The translations under genes were made by a program, and so were the position numbers. The notes beneath the pieces were generated by a model. That model searched no databases. It saw only the letters and a program-made list of their open reading frames with translations, and was not told the DNA's origin. A stretch of DNA of 64,000 nucleotides from Trichoplusia ni (Eukaryota > Arthropoda > Insecta > Lepidoptera > Noctuidae): the NCBI RefSeq assembly GCF_003590095.1, contig NC_039494.1, forward strand, positions 8,184,001-8,248,000, given 5' to 3'. Below, one piece after another: positions 63,395-64,000 of this stretch. Numbering within the stretch: position 1 is the first letter of the stretch; each line of letters begins with the position of its first letter.

Positions 63395-63410
63395 CGCCGC
63401 TAGATGGCGC
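63395..63410 (+). promoter_or_regulatory. CTCF-like motif
   Basis: CGCCGCTAGATGGCGC fits the CTCF core well and is not in a recognised repeat. Confidence 0.4.
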
Positions 63411-63764
63411 GCATCGGATTACCGTCCATTGGGACTTGTTAGAGGCAACACGACCAAAATACGCTGACCCCTACTCTTTGCCGAAAATAATGACTTCATG
63501 TATCTTTTATAATTGGTGGGTATTTAACATTGGTTTGGGGGATTTTGAGTCGTGTTTCTAAGAGTTAAGGTTTAGTTTGGTATGTAAGTGTTTTATTAAT
63601 TAGATTTGATAAACTGAAGGCAATCTTGTCTGTTATCTACTTATCTTTAGATAAAATAGTATTGATTTAGGGCGTGGGCTGGTTAGTAAGAGACGTATAG
63701 AGTTTTCAGTTAATATTATCACGCTTTGGCGGTGTGGGGTGAGCAGAGACAATATGAGGAAAAC

Positions 63765-64000
63765 AAACCGGTCAAGGGCAAGTCGTACTTATGAGAATGA
63801 GCGTTCCGTACAAATAGGCTGAGATAATATTATATTTTTTGGAAAAGTTTGGTGTCCTATCAAATTTATGACCGTAGTTGCTGAACCACGGTTTATTTGG
63901 TCTTTTAGAGGCAACGTATATACATAATCTGTCTGTGAAAATGTCAATTGTCTAGCTATAACGGTTTATGAGATACAGTCTGGTCACAGACGGATATACT
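63765..64000 (+). mobile_element. family H repeat, degraded, cut by window edge
   Basis: CAAGGGCAAGTCGTACTTAT, GAGCGTTCCGTACAAATAGG and GGTTTATGAGATACAGTCTG. Confidence 0.55.

Overview
The window is animal nuclear DNA, most probably from a moth or butterfly. It holds many-exon genes with GT-AG introns in AT-rich DNA, and it is densely seeded with repeats of the kind common in lepidopteran genomes: non-autonomous Helitrons ending in CTAG, three tRNA-derived SINE families, MITEs and 3' ends of LINEs. The exact species cannot be told from the sequence. Two protein-coding genes are supported, both on the + strand. Gene 1 (1452-25448) is the 3' part of an ANKRD50 orthologue. I resolved 22 exons that join with consistent splice phases into an open frame of 993 residues ending at a TAA (25446-25448); the 5' exons lie left of the window. 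It encodes about 16 ankyrin repeats and a low-complexity tail ending in KETPL, a PDZ-ligand type C-terminus. Gene 2 (45746-55000) is a complete five-exon orthologue of the brain-specific homeobox gene bsh (vertebrate BSX), 252 residues, with a BSX-type homeodomain, an N-terminal SFLIEDIL motif and an acidic C-terminal motif. The most unusual structure is at 11662-13350. The 3' end of ANKRD50 exon 10, together with its splice donor, has been amplified into a 24-copy, mostly 71-bp minisatellite. The array holds 22 near-identical GTGAGG donors in a row, one copy whose donor has been lost, and a last copy with GTGCCC. Because 71 is not a multiple of three, donor choice changes the reading frame; only the first and third donors keep the frame before a stop in copy 5. 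Layout: 1-1451 intron or upstream DNA with a Helitron end, a MITE and a SINE; 1452-25448 ANKRD50, with large repeat-filled introns at 2555-7734 and 20045-24271; 25449-45745 about 20 kb of intergenic DNA (3' UTR at its start, then SINEs, a dead LINE fragment at 34871-35410, a GC-rich CCAAT-box island near 40270-40390, a GT microsatellite, and a 320-bp tandem triplication at 43922-44880); 45746-55000 bsh; 55001-64000 intergenic repeats. The two genes have no evident functional link. ANKRD50 is a cytoplasmic/endosomal sorting factor and bsh a neuronal transcription factor, so their adjacency is best taken as chance or conserved synteny. No CRISPR array, prokaryotic gene, rRNA or convincing functional tRNA gene was found.
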